Assembly: GCA_903829855.1 (NCBI GenBank)
Contig: CAIKRN010000144.1
Coordinates: 1 to 18,457, forward strand
Length of the DNA: 18,457 bases
Source of the DNA: an uncultured Opitutia bacterium
GTDB taxonomy: Bacteria; Verrucomicrobiota; Verrucomicrobiia; Opitutales; UBA953
Reading direction: 5' to 3'
Below the pieces are notes generated by a model, which had not been told where the DNA came from, made no database searches, and was given only the letters and a program-made list of their open reading frames with translations. Of this stretch, positions 7,076 to 15,597 are shown piece after piece (position 1 is the first letter of the stretch; every line of letters starts with the position of its first letter). The position numbers and the translations under genes are program-made.

Positions 7076-8149
7076 ATGTCCGTTCAAGACATCCTTGATG
7101 CTGAGAGCGAACTCACGCACCTCCTGGGCGCCCAGCAGGCGGTGGTCCTCAGTACGCGTATCCGCTTAGCTCGGAATCTCGATGGCCTGCCTTTTCCTGG
7201 TTGGGCAAAGGTCCCGCAACGCAAAGAAATCGCCGAACGCTGCGTCGAGGCACTCACAGAGCTACCAAAGTTCCGTCGCGGCCACGTGTTGCGGATGGGC
7301 GAGCTGCAAGACCGGGACCGCGCCGTACTCGTCGAGCGCCATCTGGTCTCCAAGGAACTTGCCTCCGGCAAGAGCGGCGCCTCGGTCATTAGCCGCGACC
7401 AGACCTGCTCGGTGATGATCAATGAGGAAGACCACCTCCGCATTCAGGTGGTCAAGGCAGGCTGGCACCTCCGTGGTACCTGGCATATTGCCGAGCAATT
7501 AGATGATGATCTGGGCGGCCGCCTGAAGATGGCTTTTTCGGAACGCCTGGGCTATCTCACCGCCTGTCCCACTAATGTCGGTACGGGTTTACGGGCTTCC
7601 GCGATGGTGCATCTGCCGGGCCTCTGTCTGGCCGGACATATGGATAAGGTGTCACGCGCACTTAATCAGGATGGGCTCGCCGTGCGCGGTTGGCTCGGTG
7701 AGGGCACGGAGGCGGCCGGCAATATTTTCCAGATTTCTAATCAGCAGACGTTAGGTCTTTCCGAGGATGCGATCCTCAAGCACCTCGGTGGCTGGATTAA
7801 GAATGTCGTGGAGCAGGAGTGGAACGCCCGACGCAAACTCGCCAAAGACGAAGGCGAGCGTTTCACCGATCGTCTGGCGCGCTCTTATGGCATCCTTCGT
7901 CACGCCCGTTTGCTCACAAGTGCTGAGTCGATGAACATGCTTTCGCACCTCCGCCTGGCCTGCGACATGGGATGTCTGCCTGAGGAACTTCGTCACATCG
8001 TCGATCGCCTTATGATCGAAGGACAGCCCGCCCATGTTCAAGCCCGGGCAGGCGAGGAACTCGACAGCGATGGTCGCGATCGCCGCCGCGCTTCCGTCGT
8101 GCGCGAAGCGCTGCGTGATTTTCCTGAAGTGGCCGCTCCGACCGCTTAG
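7076..8149 (+). CDS. mcsB: McsB, protein-arginine kinase
   Basis: This 357-residue enzyme is of the bacterial phosphagen-kinase-like family that phosphorylates arginine side chains on proteins, marking them for Clp proteolysis. Motifs seen are STRIRLARN (26-34, nucleotide binding), INEEDHLRIQ (115-124, with the catalytic-region Glu), CPTNVGTGLRAS (164-175), and the C-terminal RDRRRA (334-339). The last matches the allosteric phospho-arginine-binding motif of true McsB and separates it from metazoan arginine kinases. It follows mcsA by two bases. Its stop codon overlaps the stop of the convergent rbfA by three bases, within a four-base shared stretch, leaving no room for a terminator. Confidence 0.93.
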   Translation: MSVQDILDAESELTHLLGAQQAVVLSTRIRLARNLDGLPFPGWAKVPQRKEIAERCVEALTELPKFRRGHVLRMGELQDRDRAVLVERHLVSKELASGKSGASVISRDQTCSVMINEEDHLRIQVVKAGWHLRGTWHIAEQLDDDLGGRLKMAFSERLGYLTACPTNVGTGLRASAMVHLPGLCLAGHMDKVSRALNQDGLAVRGWLGEGTEAAGNIFQISNQQTLGLSEDAILKHLGGWIKNVVEQEWNARRKLAKDEGERFTDRLARSYGILRHARLLTSAESMNMLSHLRLACDMGCLPEELRHIVDRLMIEGQPAHVQARAGEELDSDGRDRRRASVVREALRDFPEVAAPTA

Positions 8150-8511
8150 TCGACCTTCGGTTTGCTCTCGCGATCCTTGCGGGACAACTCGTCTAGCATG
8201 GCCTGCACTCGAGCGATGCCGCCGGTGACGTCATCTTCGATGAACAGCAATTCCGGGGTATGCTTCATCTGCAAAATGCCGCCGACCGTTGAGCGGATTT
8301 CATTGCGCACCCGCTTGAGTAGGGCGCGGGCCGCCTTGTGAGCGGTGGCATCGCCAGCGACGGCGAAACCGACGCGGCACTGCCGCAGGTCAGGCGAGAC
8401 AGTCGCCGTAGTAATGGTAATCAAGGCGGCCTCGGCGGCCCAACCCTGCCGCAGCGTGGAGGAGACCTCCCGCTGGACAAGTTCGGCTACCCGGAGCTGG
8501 CGCTGAGACAT
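8146..8511 (-). CDS. rbfA: Ribosome-binding factor A
   Basis: This 121-residue KH-type protein binds the 30S subunit during 16S rRNA maturation and cold adaptation. It shows the family pattern: an N-terminal RVAELVQREVSSTL helix, ITITTATVSPDLRQCRVGF strands, and the C-terminal RNEIRSTVGGILQMKHTPELLFIEDD. It is the third gene of the nusA-infB-rbfA operon, five bases after infB, with no Shine-Dalgarno. truB, which often follows, is absent; the convergent mcsB occupies that place and overlaps the end of rbfA. Confidence 0.95.
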   Translation of the reverse strand: MSQRQLRVAELVQREVSSTLRQGWAAEAALITITTATVSPDLRQCRVGFAVAGDATAHKAARALLKRVRNEIRSTVGGILQMKHTPELLFIEDDVTGGIARVQAMLDELSRKDRESKPKVD

Positions 8512-8516
8512 GAGTC

Positions 8517-10940
8517 TTAGAGCGACGGACGCGTCTGCAGCATCTCGACGGCTTCGATGATGTCGCCAGGCTGGTACTCGTCATAGCCACCAAGCTTGAT
8601 GCCGCATTCGAAGCCAGCTTTGACCTCGGAGGCATCATCCTTGAAGCGACGTAGGGTTTCAACGGGGCCGTTGTGGATGATCTTACCATTGCGGACCACG
8701 CGAGCCTTGGCGGCGCGGCGGATAAGCCCTTCGGTGACCATGCAACCAGCGACTTTGTGCTCCTTGCCAAGCGGGAAGACCGCGCGCACTTCGGCCGCCC
8801 CGAGCTTGTTCTCGCGGACTTCGGGGTCGAGCAACTCGGTCATGGCTTCCTTCACGAGAGTGATGAGCTCGTAAATAATATCATGGGTCAGGAGACGGAC
8901 ACCGGTACGCTTGAGTTGCGGCTGGACGCCAGTTTCAAGTTTGGTGTCGAAAGCCACAATGATGGCCTTCGAGGCTTCAGCGAGGGCGACATCGCCCTGC
9001 GTAACTGGCCCGACGGTACCGCCGACGACTTCGAGCCGGACCTTGTTGGATTTAATTTCTACGAGGCAACCTTCCAGGGCTTCGAGGGTGCCGTTGACGT
9101 CGGCCTTCAGCAGGACGCGGAGAATCTTCTCCTTGTCCTGGGCGAGGGCGGCCATCAGGCGTTCGAGGTCCGACATGCCAGGGCGAGCACCAGTATTCGG
9201 CGCTTGCTGGATGGCTTCGGCGGCACGGCGAGCAACGAGGGCCGCTTCTTCGGCAATCTCGCGGGCTTCGCGGTCATTCTTGACGGTCTTGAATTTGGTA
9301 CCGGGAGCAGGGACCGCATCCCAGCCGAGCACGAGCGCCGGCGATCCGGGGGCGGCGGAAGGAAGGCGATTGCCGCGTTCATCCATCAAGGCGCGGACTT
9401 TGCACCACGTTTCACCACAGACAAAAGAATCACCAGGTTTAAGCGTACCTTTCTGTACGATGACGGTCGCGGTCGGTCCACGACCCGTTTCCATCTGAGA
9501 TTCGATGACAACGCCCTGGGCAGGGCATTTCGCATTGGCCTTCAGGTCGAGTACTTCGGATTGCAGGAGGATGGACTCAAGGAGCTCGGTCATGCCGGTA
9601 CCTTTGAGTGCAGACACGGGGCTGGTGATGGTCTCGCCGCCCCAATCTTCCGGGGTGATGCCGCGCTGCTGCATCTGCTGCTTTACGCGGTCGATGTTGG
9701 CGCCCTTCGAGTCGACTTTATTGATCGCCGTGACAATGGCACTGGCGTGCTTCTGGGCAAATTTAAGGGCTTCCTCGGTCTGGGGCATGAAGCCGTCGTC
9801 CGCTGCCACGACGAGCACGGCGATGTCGGTAACGGATGCACCACGTTCGCGCATCTTGGCGAAGGCGGCGTGGCCGGGGGTGTCGAGGAAGGTGACGGTT
9901 CGGCCCTTGTACTCAGGCTTTTCGCCTTGGTAGGCGACAGAGTAGGCACCGATATGTTGCGTGATGCCGCCTGCTTCGCCTGAGACGACGTTGGTCTTAC
10001 GGAAGAAGTCGAGCAGGGTGGTTTTGCCGTGGTCGACGTGACCGAGGACGCAAACGACGGGCGGTCGCTGGGTCATGAGCGCCGGATCGTCTTCAGAAGG
10101 CTTCTCAACTTTTTTGACGGGCTGGGCGCCTTCGCCGCGGTGGCGGATTTCCAGCGTGTAGCCGTGACGTTCAGCCACCTTACGGGCGTCGGCTTCTTCG
10201 ATGACGGAAGAAACGCTGACGACCTTGTTCAGTTCCATCAGATTACCGATGACCTGGAAGGGCTTAAGATTTAGAGCGATGGCGAAGTCGCGCACCACGA
10301 TGGGCGGGCGAACCGTGATGGCGCCTTTGCTTCCGGGGGCGGCCTGATTGCTGGTTGCCGCTGGGCGGTTCACAATCGGCGCGATGGGCGGGCGAACGAG
10401 AGGCGGAATATTGCCGGGACGGGCGGGGGCCGGCGGAGGCGTGCTGACGACGACGGGCGGCAGGTCGTGCTTCGAAGTTGTCGGCGTAATCGGCGTCACT
10501 GGGCGAATCTGCGGAGCAACGGGCGGCCGGACCGAAGGCCCTGGATTCGGGGCGATGCTGGGGCGCGGCGGGAGGCTGACGGGTGCGGGCGAGTTGGCCT
10601 TTACCACAGGGGTGACGGGCGCGGCTGGCTTGGTGGCTTCGGGGGCCTTGACGGCTTCGACGACCGGCTTGACTGGCTCGACTGCGGGCTCGATCTTCTT
10701 CGGAAGTTTGTCTTCCGCGAACTTCATGAAGTCGTCGCGATAAGTCTTACCAAAGTTACTCGAGGCGGCCGGCTTCTTGCCTGCGGAGTAGACGTAGTCC
10801 CTGAACTCGGGTTGGGCCTCCACGAACTGATCGACCAAGGCGAGGAGAGCCTTGACCTCTAAGCCGAGCTCCTTGGCCACATCGCTGAAGCGCTGGGTCG
10901 TGGCCGCCTTCTTGGCTTCAGGTTTCTTCTTCTCGGTCAT
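8517..10940 (-). CDS. infB: Translation initiation factor IF-2
   Basis: This 807-residue GTPase delivers fMet-tRNA to the 30S complex. The N-terminal domain is short, then a Pro/Ala/Val-rich unstructured linker (about 82-215) leads to the IF2-N module (RPPIVVRDFAIALNLKPFQV). The GTPase motifs are GHVDHGKT (300-307), GGITQHIGA (324-332), DTPGHAAF (353-360), NKVD (407-410) and SAL. The C-terminal FECGIKLGGYDEYQPGDIIE block that binds the initiator tRNA is present. Length is normal. It lies 45 bases downstream of nusA and five bases upstream of rbfA. No clear Shine-Dalgarno precedes the ATG. Confidence 0.98.
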   Translation of the reverse strand: MTEKKKPEAKKAATTQRFSDVAKELGLEVKALLALVDQFVEAQPEFRDYVYSAGKKPAASSNFGKTYRDDFMKFAEDKLPKKIEPAVEPVKPVVEAVKAPEATKPAAPVTPVVKANSPAPVSLPPRPSIAPNPGPSVRPPVAPQIRPVTPITPTTSKHDLPPVVVSTPPPAPARPGNIPPLVRPPIAPIVNRPAATSNQAAPGSKGAITVRPPIVVRDFAIALNLKPFQVIGNLMELNKVVSVSSVIEEADARKVAERHGYTLEIRHRGEGAQPVKKVEKPSEDDPALMTQRPPVVCVLGHVDHGKTTLLDFFRKTNVVSGEAGGITQHIGAYSVAYQGEKPEYKGRTVTFLDTPGHAAFAKMRERGASVTDIAVLVVAADDGFMPQTEEALKFAQKHASAIVTAINKVDSKGANIDRVKQQMQQRGITPEDWGGETITSPVSALKGTGMTELLESILLQSEVLDLKANAKCPAQGVVIESQMETGRGPTATVIVQKGTLKPGDSFVCGETWCKVRALMDERGNRLPSAAPGSPALVLGWDAVPAPGTKFKTVKNDREAREIAEEAALVARRAAEAIQQAPNTGARPGMSDLERLMAALAQDKEKILRVLLKADVNGTLEALEGCLVEIKSNKVRLEVVGGTVGPVTQGDVALAEASKAIIVAFDTKLETGVQPQLKRTGVRLLTHDIIYELITLVKEAMTELLDPEVRENKLGAAEVRAVFPLGKEHKVAGCMVTEGLIRRAAKARVVRNGKIIHNGPVETLRRFKDDASEVKAGFECGIKLGGYDEYQPGDIIEAVEMLQTRPSL

Positions 10941-10985
10941 GTGCTCGTTCGGGGTGGTATGTCGGGATGGACTGGAAGGGGGAGC

Positions 10986-12233
10986 TTATGCGCGACGGCC
11001 CTTAGCGTAGGCCGCGAGGACGGTTTCGACCTCTTCGGTCGGGATACCGCTCTCCTTGAAGTCTTCCACGGTCGCACCTTCGAGGGCTTCGACGCTGGAG
11101 ATGCCTAGGCTGACGAACTTCGCGATGAGTTCGGCCGGGAGGCCAAGCTGTTCGGCGATGCGGACGGCGGCGTCGCCGGCCTTGGCTTCGAAGCTTTCGG
11201 CGGCGTGCGTGGCTTTTTGAATGTTCAGACCCCAGCCCATGAGCTTGGAGGTGAGGCGTGCGTTGCGACCCTTGCTGCCGATGGCGATGCGCATGTCGTC
11301 TTCGTCCACTTCGAAGTGGATGCTGCGCGTGCGTTCGTCGATGCGGACGTTGCGGGGCTTGGCGGGACGGATGGCTTCTTCAAGCAACTTAAGCGGCTCG
11401 GCATGGTAGCGAATGATATCAATCTTCTCGCCGCCAAGTTCCTTGACGATGTTGCGGACGCGGGCACCACGGGCACCGACGCAAGCGCCGACGGGATCGA
11501 CCTTGGGGTCGCGCGAATCAACGGCAATCTTGGTGCGGTAGCCAGGGTCGCGGGCCATCTTGGCGATGGTGACGGTCTTGTCGGCGATTTCGGCGACTTC
11601 GAGTTCCAGTAGGCGGCGCACGAAGCCGTCGTTGGCGCGGGAGAGCACGAACTCACGGCCGCGCTGCGGGTCTTCGCGGATTTCAAGGAGGAGGCAGCGG
11701 ATACGGTCGCCGGTGCGGAATTCGTCGCCATGGCAGCGTTCTTTGTGCGTCAGCACGGCCTCGGCGGTGCCGAGCTCGATGATGACATTGCCACGTTCAG
11801 TGCGGCGTACGGTGCCGGTAACGATGTCGCCGACTTTATCCTTATACTCGAGGAAGACCTGATCCTTCTCGATTTTGCGGAAGCGCTGGTTGAGTAGCTG
11901 CTGGGTGGTCTTGGCGGCGATACGGCCGAGGTCAGCCACATTGATGGGCTTGCGGACTTCCTGGCCAACCTGGACGTTGGCTTCGAGGAGGGAGGCGGCG
12001 ATGGGGTTGATCTCTTGGAGCGGATCCGACACGGAGTCGGTCACCCGCAGGACGACAAAGGCGTCGAGCTTGCCGGAGGTGGGGTCGGCCGTGATTTCGA
12101 CGTTTTGGCCGGCCATGACCGATTTCTCGACGGAGGACTTGATGGCCTCAATGATGAGGGCACAGGCCTCTTCTTTTTTGATATTCTTCTCTTTTTCGAG
12201 ATATTGGAGGAATGGTTTGATATCGACGCTCAT
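10986..12233 (-). CDS. nusA: Transcription elongation/termination factor NusA
   Basis: This 415-residue protein (from ATG 12233) binds RNA polymerase and nascent RNA. It has an N-terminal RNAP-binding domain (1-125), an S1 domain (about 133-200, GDIVTGTVRRTERGNVIIELG), KH1 with GARGARV (253-259), KH2 with GSKGRNA (319-325), and a C-terminal helix-hairpin-helix repeat (about 360-411). The frame stays open 21 codons upstream, but that part overlaps the leader terminator T-tract and starts with a non-family sequence, so the ATG at 12233 is chosen. It is the first gene of the operon with infB and rbfA. rimP, its usual upstream partner, is missing. No Shine-Dalgarno is seen. Confidence 0.96.
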   Translation of the reverse strand: MSVDIKPFLQYLEKEKNIKKEEACALIIEAIKSSVEKSVMAGQNVEITADPTSGKLDAFVVLRVTDSVSDPLQEINPIAASLLEANVQVGQEVRKPINVADLGRIAAKTTQQLLNQRFRKIEKDQVFLEYKDKVGDIVTGTVRRTERGNVIIELGTAEAVLTHKERCHGDEFRTGDRIRCLLLEIREDPQRGREFVLSRANDGFVRRLLELEVAEIADKTVTIAKMARDPGYRTKIAVDSRDPKVDPVGACVGARGARVRNIVKELGGEKIDIIRYHAEPLKLLEEAIRPAKPRNVRIDERTRSIHFEVDEDDMRIAIGSKGRNARLTSKLMGWGLNIQKATHAAESFEAKAGDAAVRIAEQLGLPAELIAKFVSLGISSVEALEGATVEDFKESGIPTEEVETVLAAYAKGRRA

Positions 12234-12269
12234 GGTAGGTGCTGGTTTGCGGTGAAAGTGTTTAGGGAC

Positions 12270-12309
12270 AAAAAAAGCGGGTCCGGCAGGACCCACCTCG
12301 GTAAAGGTG
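12270..12309 (-). terminator. Intrinsic terminator in the nusA leader, candidate attenuator
   Basis: On the minus strand a GGGTCC/GGACCC stem with TGCC loop (12294-12279) is followed by GC and seven T (12276-12270), a Rho-independent terminator. A second small hairpin, CACCT/AGGTG with a 6-base loop (12309-12294), abuts it immediately upstream. The T-tract ends 36 bases before the nusA start. No minus-strand gene lies immediately upstream: ettA there is on the plus strand. The terminator therefore sits in the nusA leader. Attenuation is inference; the hairpins and T-tract are seen. Confidence 0.75.
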
Positions 12310-12416
12310 AACTACCCCCACCTTGGCTGGACCGACCCCGATGTCAAGACCGCTAAAGGCCTGTGCCCGCCGGGTTCCGCTTGCCCCCGGGGGTGCTTCT
12401 CCGAACCTTCTGCTCC

Positions 12417-14093
12417 ATGGCTGACGATAAGGTGATTTTCACAATGACGGGGGTGACGAAGTTCTTCGAGAAGAAGCCCGTTTTCCGGGATATTTCCTTA
12501 TCCTATTATTATGGGGCGAAAATCGGTGTGCTCGGCCTCAATGGCTCCGGGAAATCAACGCTCCTCAAAATCATGGCGGGCGAAGATAAGGAGTTTGATG
12601 GCTCCATCAGTCAGGTGCCCGGTTATACCCTCGGCTACCTCGCTCAGGAGCCGCGCCTCGATGAGCATCTCACGGTGCAGGAATGTGTCATGCAGGCGGC
12701 TGGCCCGATGAAGGCCTTGCTAGAGGAGTACGACGAGACGTTCGTGAAAGTCTCCGAGACCGACGACACCAAGGAGCAGGAGAAGATCCTGGCCCGCCAA
12801 GGCGAGATTCAGACCATCCTCGATACGCGCGGTGGCTGGGATCTGGATGCTCGCATTGAGATGGCGATGGAAGCTTTACGTTGTCCGTCTGGTGACGCGG
12901 TCGTCTCCAAGCTCTCCGGCGGCGAGAAACGCCGCGTAGCCCTTTGTCGATTATTGCTGATGGAGCCAGACATCCTGTTGCTGGATGAGCCGACGAATCA
13001 CCTCGACGCCGATACGGTCGCATGGCTCGAGCGTCACCTGCAGAGCTATAAGGGCACGGTCATCGCAATTACGCACGACCGTTATTTCCTCGATAATGTC
13101 GCGGGCTGGATTTTGGAACTCGATCGAGGCCGCGGGATTCCTTGGAAAGGTAATTACTCCTCTTGGCTGCAACAGAAGCAGCAGCGTCTCGAGATGGAGG
13201 AAAAGCAGTCCGTCGCTCGCTCGCGATCCATGGAGCGTGAACGGGAGTGGGCGGCCGCTTCCCCGAAGGCCCGCGTCGCCAAGAATAAGGCCCGTCTGCG
13301 CGCCTATGAGCAGATGCTGACGCAAGACCAGGGCCAGCAGGAAAAGGCCGCTGAAATCTGGATTCCGCCCGGCCCTCGGCTCGGCGGTGCCGTCATCGAG
13401 GCCCGCGGCCTCATGAAGGGCTACGGCGATCGCATTCTGATGGAGGATGTGAATTTCACCCTGCCTGCTGGAGGTATTGTCGGCGTGGTTGGCCCGAACG
13501 GCGCCGGCAAGACGACCCTTTTTCGGATGATTACTGGCCAAGAGAAGCCAGATCGGGGCACACTCACAGTCGGCGAGTCAGTGAAAATCGCTTACGTGGA
13601 TCAGTCCCGCGACTCCCTTCCTGCCGATGCGCCTTTGTGGTCCGCTATCTCCGACGGGCAAGACATGGTGCATCTCGGAAAAATTATGGTGCCGGCTCGT
13701 GCCTATGCCGCCCGCTTCGGTTTTACGGGCGATGTCCAGCAGCGCAAAGTTGGCATTATGTCTGGGGGCGAACGCAATCGCATCCACCTGGCCCGACTCA
13801 TCAAAGCCGGTGCTAACGTGCTCCTGCTCGATGAGCCAACCAATGACCTCGACGTGAATACGATTCGCGCCCTGGAAGACGCCCTCGAGGGTTTCGCCGG
13901 CTGTGCGGTCATCGTGACGCACGACCGCTGGTTCCTGGATAGGGTGGCCACACACATTCTGGCGTTCGAAGATGACAGCACCGTGGTTTGGCATGAGGGC
14001 AATTATGGCGATTACCTTGAAGATCGCCGTAAGCGCCTAGGCCTTGACTCCGATACGCCCCGCCGGCCGAAGTATCGCCGCCTTACGCGCTAA
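12417..14093 (+). CDS. ettA: EttA, ABC-F translational throttle ATPase
   Basis: This 558-residue ABC-F protein has two nucleotide-binding domains and no membrane part. The first has Walker A GLNGSGKST (40-48), signature LSGGE (166-170) and Walker B ILLLDEPTNHLD (186-197). The second has GPNGAGKTT (359-367), SGGER (449-453) and LLLDEPTNDLD (469-479). The charged P-site tRNA-interaction linker lies between (about 250-320), and the C-terminus RPKYRRLTR matches EttA rather than Uup. EttA binds the ribosomal E site and gates entry into elongation according to ATP/ADP. The start at 12417 is chosen over an in-frame GTG at 12363. It is divergent from nusA, and its last 11 bases overlap convergent malQ. 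Confidence 0.95.
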   Translation: MADDKVIFTMTGVTKFFEKKPVFRDISLSYYYGAKIGVLGLNGSGKSTLLKIMAGEDKEFDGSISQVPGYTLGYLAQEPRLDEHLTVQECVMQAAGPMKALLEEYDETFVKVSETDDTKEQEKILARQGEIQTILDTRGGWDLDARIEMAMEALRCPSGDAVVSKLSGGEKRRVALCRLLLMEPDILLLDEPTNHLDADTVAWLERHLQSYKGTVIAITHDRYFLDNVAGWILELDRGRGIPWKGNYSSWLQQKQQRLEMEEKQSVARSRSMEREREWAAASPKARVAKNKARLRAYEQMLTQDQGQQEKAAEIWIPPGPRLGGAVIEARGLMKGYGDRILMEDVNFTLPAGGIVGVVGPNGAGKTTLFRMITGQEKPDRGTLTVGESVKIAYVDQSRDSLPADAPLWSAISDGQDMVHLGKIMVPARAYAARFGFTGDVQQRKVGIMSGGERNRIHLARLIKAGANVLLLDEPTNDLDVNTIRALEDALEGFAGCAVIVTHDRWFLDRVATHILAFEDDSTVVWHEGNYGDYLEDRRKRLGLDSDTPRRPKYRRLTR

Positions 14094-15597
14094 GCCGATT
14101 GGCGGACCGCAGGCGTTCTTTCCACCTCCCCGCCATGCTTGTGAGCTGAATCAACTGCGCGTCACTCATGCGCCAGGTCCAGTTGCCTTGGGGGTTGCCG
14201 GGCGTATTAAAGCGAGCCTCGGAGCCGAGTCCGAGTAGATCTTGTACGGGGATGAAAGCGGCGATTGCTGGGGACGCCAATGCAACTTCCGCCAGCACTT
14301 CGGCCGGATTTTTTAGCGGGCCGTAAAGGGCCGTCAGTCTTTCCAATTCCTGGGGTTGGGCCTGCTTGATCCAGCCAGTTAAAGTGTCGTTGTCATGTGT
14401 TCCCGTGTAGACGACGCGGTCTTCGACAATGTTGGGCGGGTAGTGCGGGTTCTGCTCTAGCTCTCCTCCGAAGCCAAATTGTAGTACGGCCATCCCCGGC
14501 AATTGCGCGGCCTTGCGCAGGACGTCCACGCCCGGCGAAAGCAGGCCGAGGTCTTCGGCCACGAGGGCAAGGTCGCCGAGGGCGTTCGTGAAAGCTAAGC
14601 CTGGCCCGTCGAACCATTCGCCGCCGCGTGCATTGGGCGCACCGGCCGGCACGCTCCAGTAGTCATGCAGGCCTCGGAAATGGTCGATGCGGATCGCGTC
14701 AAAGAGCTTGAGGTCATGATGGACGCGTGATTTCCACCAAGCGAAACCGTCGGCGGCATGGCGCTCCCATCGGTAGAGAGGATTGCCCCAGAGTTGCCCA
14801 TCCTCCGCAAAATAATCTGGGGGTACGCCAGCTACGGCGGTGGGTCGCCCAGTGGCATCCAATTGGAATAAATCCGGGCTAAATTTAGCATCACACCCAT
14901 CACTAGAGACGTAGATGGGTTCGTCGCCGAAGAGCTGCACGCTCCTTTGTCGGGCGTAGCTCCGGAGTGCATTCCATTGTTCGGCGAACAGAAACTGTAA
15001 TACCGCCGCCTCATCCTGTGCCGCTTCGGAGGCTTGGTTATTGGACCATGTGTGCGGCGCGGTGTAGCCATTGACTTCGCGAAGGGCGGAGAAGCGGCAC
15101 CAGTCGGCGAGCCAATGTGCTTCGCGGGTTCGGTAGGTAAGGAAGGCCGGATTTTGCTTTAGGGCTGCTACGGCCCTTGCCGCTACGGTGCGCAGGATGG
15201 GGCGAAGGTCGTTCCAGAGTCTACCGTAGTCGGTGCACTCATCGCCGTGACGTCGCACGGATGAAAGTTCATCCGCGGTCATGAGCCCCCGCCCCGCGAG
15301 ATCGTCTAAGTCCAGGAGGTAGGGATTTCCGGCAAAGACGGAGAGGGCTTGATAAGGTGAGTCGCCGAAGCCCGTGGGCCCCAGCGGGCACACCTGCCAC
15401 CAGCCGAAGCCACTGGCCTGCAGGAAATCAATGAAACGACGTGCGGCTGTCCCTAGATTGCCGATTGGGCCGGAGCCCGGTAGCGCGGTGACATGCAGTA
15501 GCACCCCAGCCGTTCGTCTAGGGAAGGCTTTGCAATGGAAGGGGGCGGCGGGATCCCGGCCTAACTTGGCCTCGGGGTCGCGTCGGGTCTCGCTCAT
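14083..15597 (-). CDS. malQ: 4-alpha-glucanotransferase (amylomaltase, GH77)
   Basis: This 504-residue GH77 enzyme transfers maltosyl/glucanosyl units between alpha-1,4-glucans, in glycogen or maltodextrin metabolism. The catalytic residues are visible: nucleophile Asp305 in FDAIRIDHFRG, acid/base Glu348 in LVAEDLG, and transition-state stabiliser Asp402 in GTHDNDT. Substrate-binding blocks are GDSPYQALSVFAGNPYLLDL and GDEPIYVSSDG. Length is that of a stand-alone amylomaltase. It overlaps the upstream PPIase gene by ATGA (15594-15597), so it is coupled to it. Its last 11 bases overlap ettA on the other strand. I see no other glycogen gene in the window. Confidence 0.96.
   Translation of the reverse strand: MSETRRDPEAKLGRDPAAPFHCKAFPRRTAGVLLHVTALPGSGPIGNLGTAARRFIDFLQASGFGWWQVCPLGPTGFGDSPYQALSVFAGNPYLLDLDDLAGRGLMTADELSSVRRHGDECTDYGRLWNDLRPILRTVAARAVAALKQNPAFLTYRTREAHWLADWCRFSALREVNGYTAPHTWSNNQASEAAQDEAAVLQFLFAEQWNALRSYARQRSVQLFGDEPIYVSSDGCDAKFSPDLFQLDATGRPTAVAGVPPDYFAEDGQLWGNPLYRWERHAADGFAWWKSRVHHDLKLFDAIRIDHFRGLHDYWSVPAGAPNARGGEWFDGPGLAFTNALGDLALVAEDLGLLSPGVDVLRKAAQLPGMAVLQFGFGGELEQNPHYPPNIVEDRVVYTGTHDNDTLTGWIKQAQPQELERLTALYGPLKNPAEVLAEVALASPAIAAFIPVQDLLGLGSEARFNTPGNPQGNWTWRMSDAQLIQLTSMAGRWKERLRSANRLSA

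Noticed and set aside
8673..9983. A 436-codon open frame on the plus strand opposite infB
   Set aside because: It is antisense to the well-conserved GTPase region of IF-2; such frames arise from GC-rich codon bias, and the translation shows no recognisable family.
12342..12347. TTGACA on the minus strand upstream of nusA as a -35 box
   Set aside because: The -35 is perfect but the sequence 17 bases downstream (AAGGTG) is not a -10 box; too weak to list as a promoter, though its place upstream of the leader terminator is suggestive.
12384..12393. Perfect CCCCCGGGGG palindrome before ettA
   Set aside because: Ten bases with no flanking symmetry in a GC-rich region; expected by chance.
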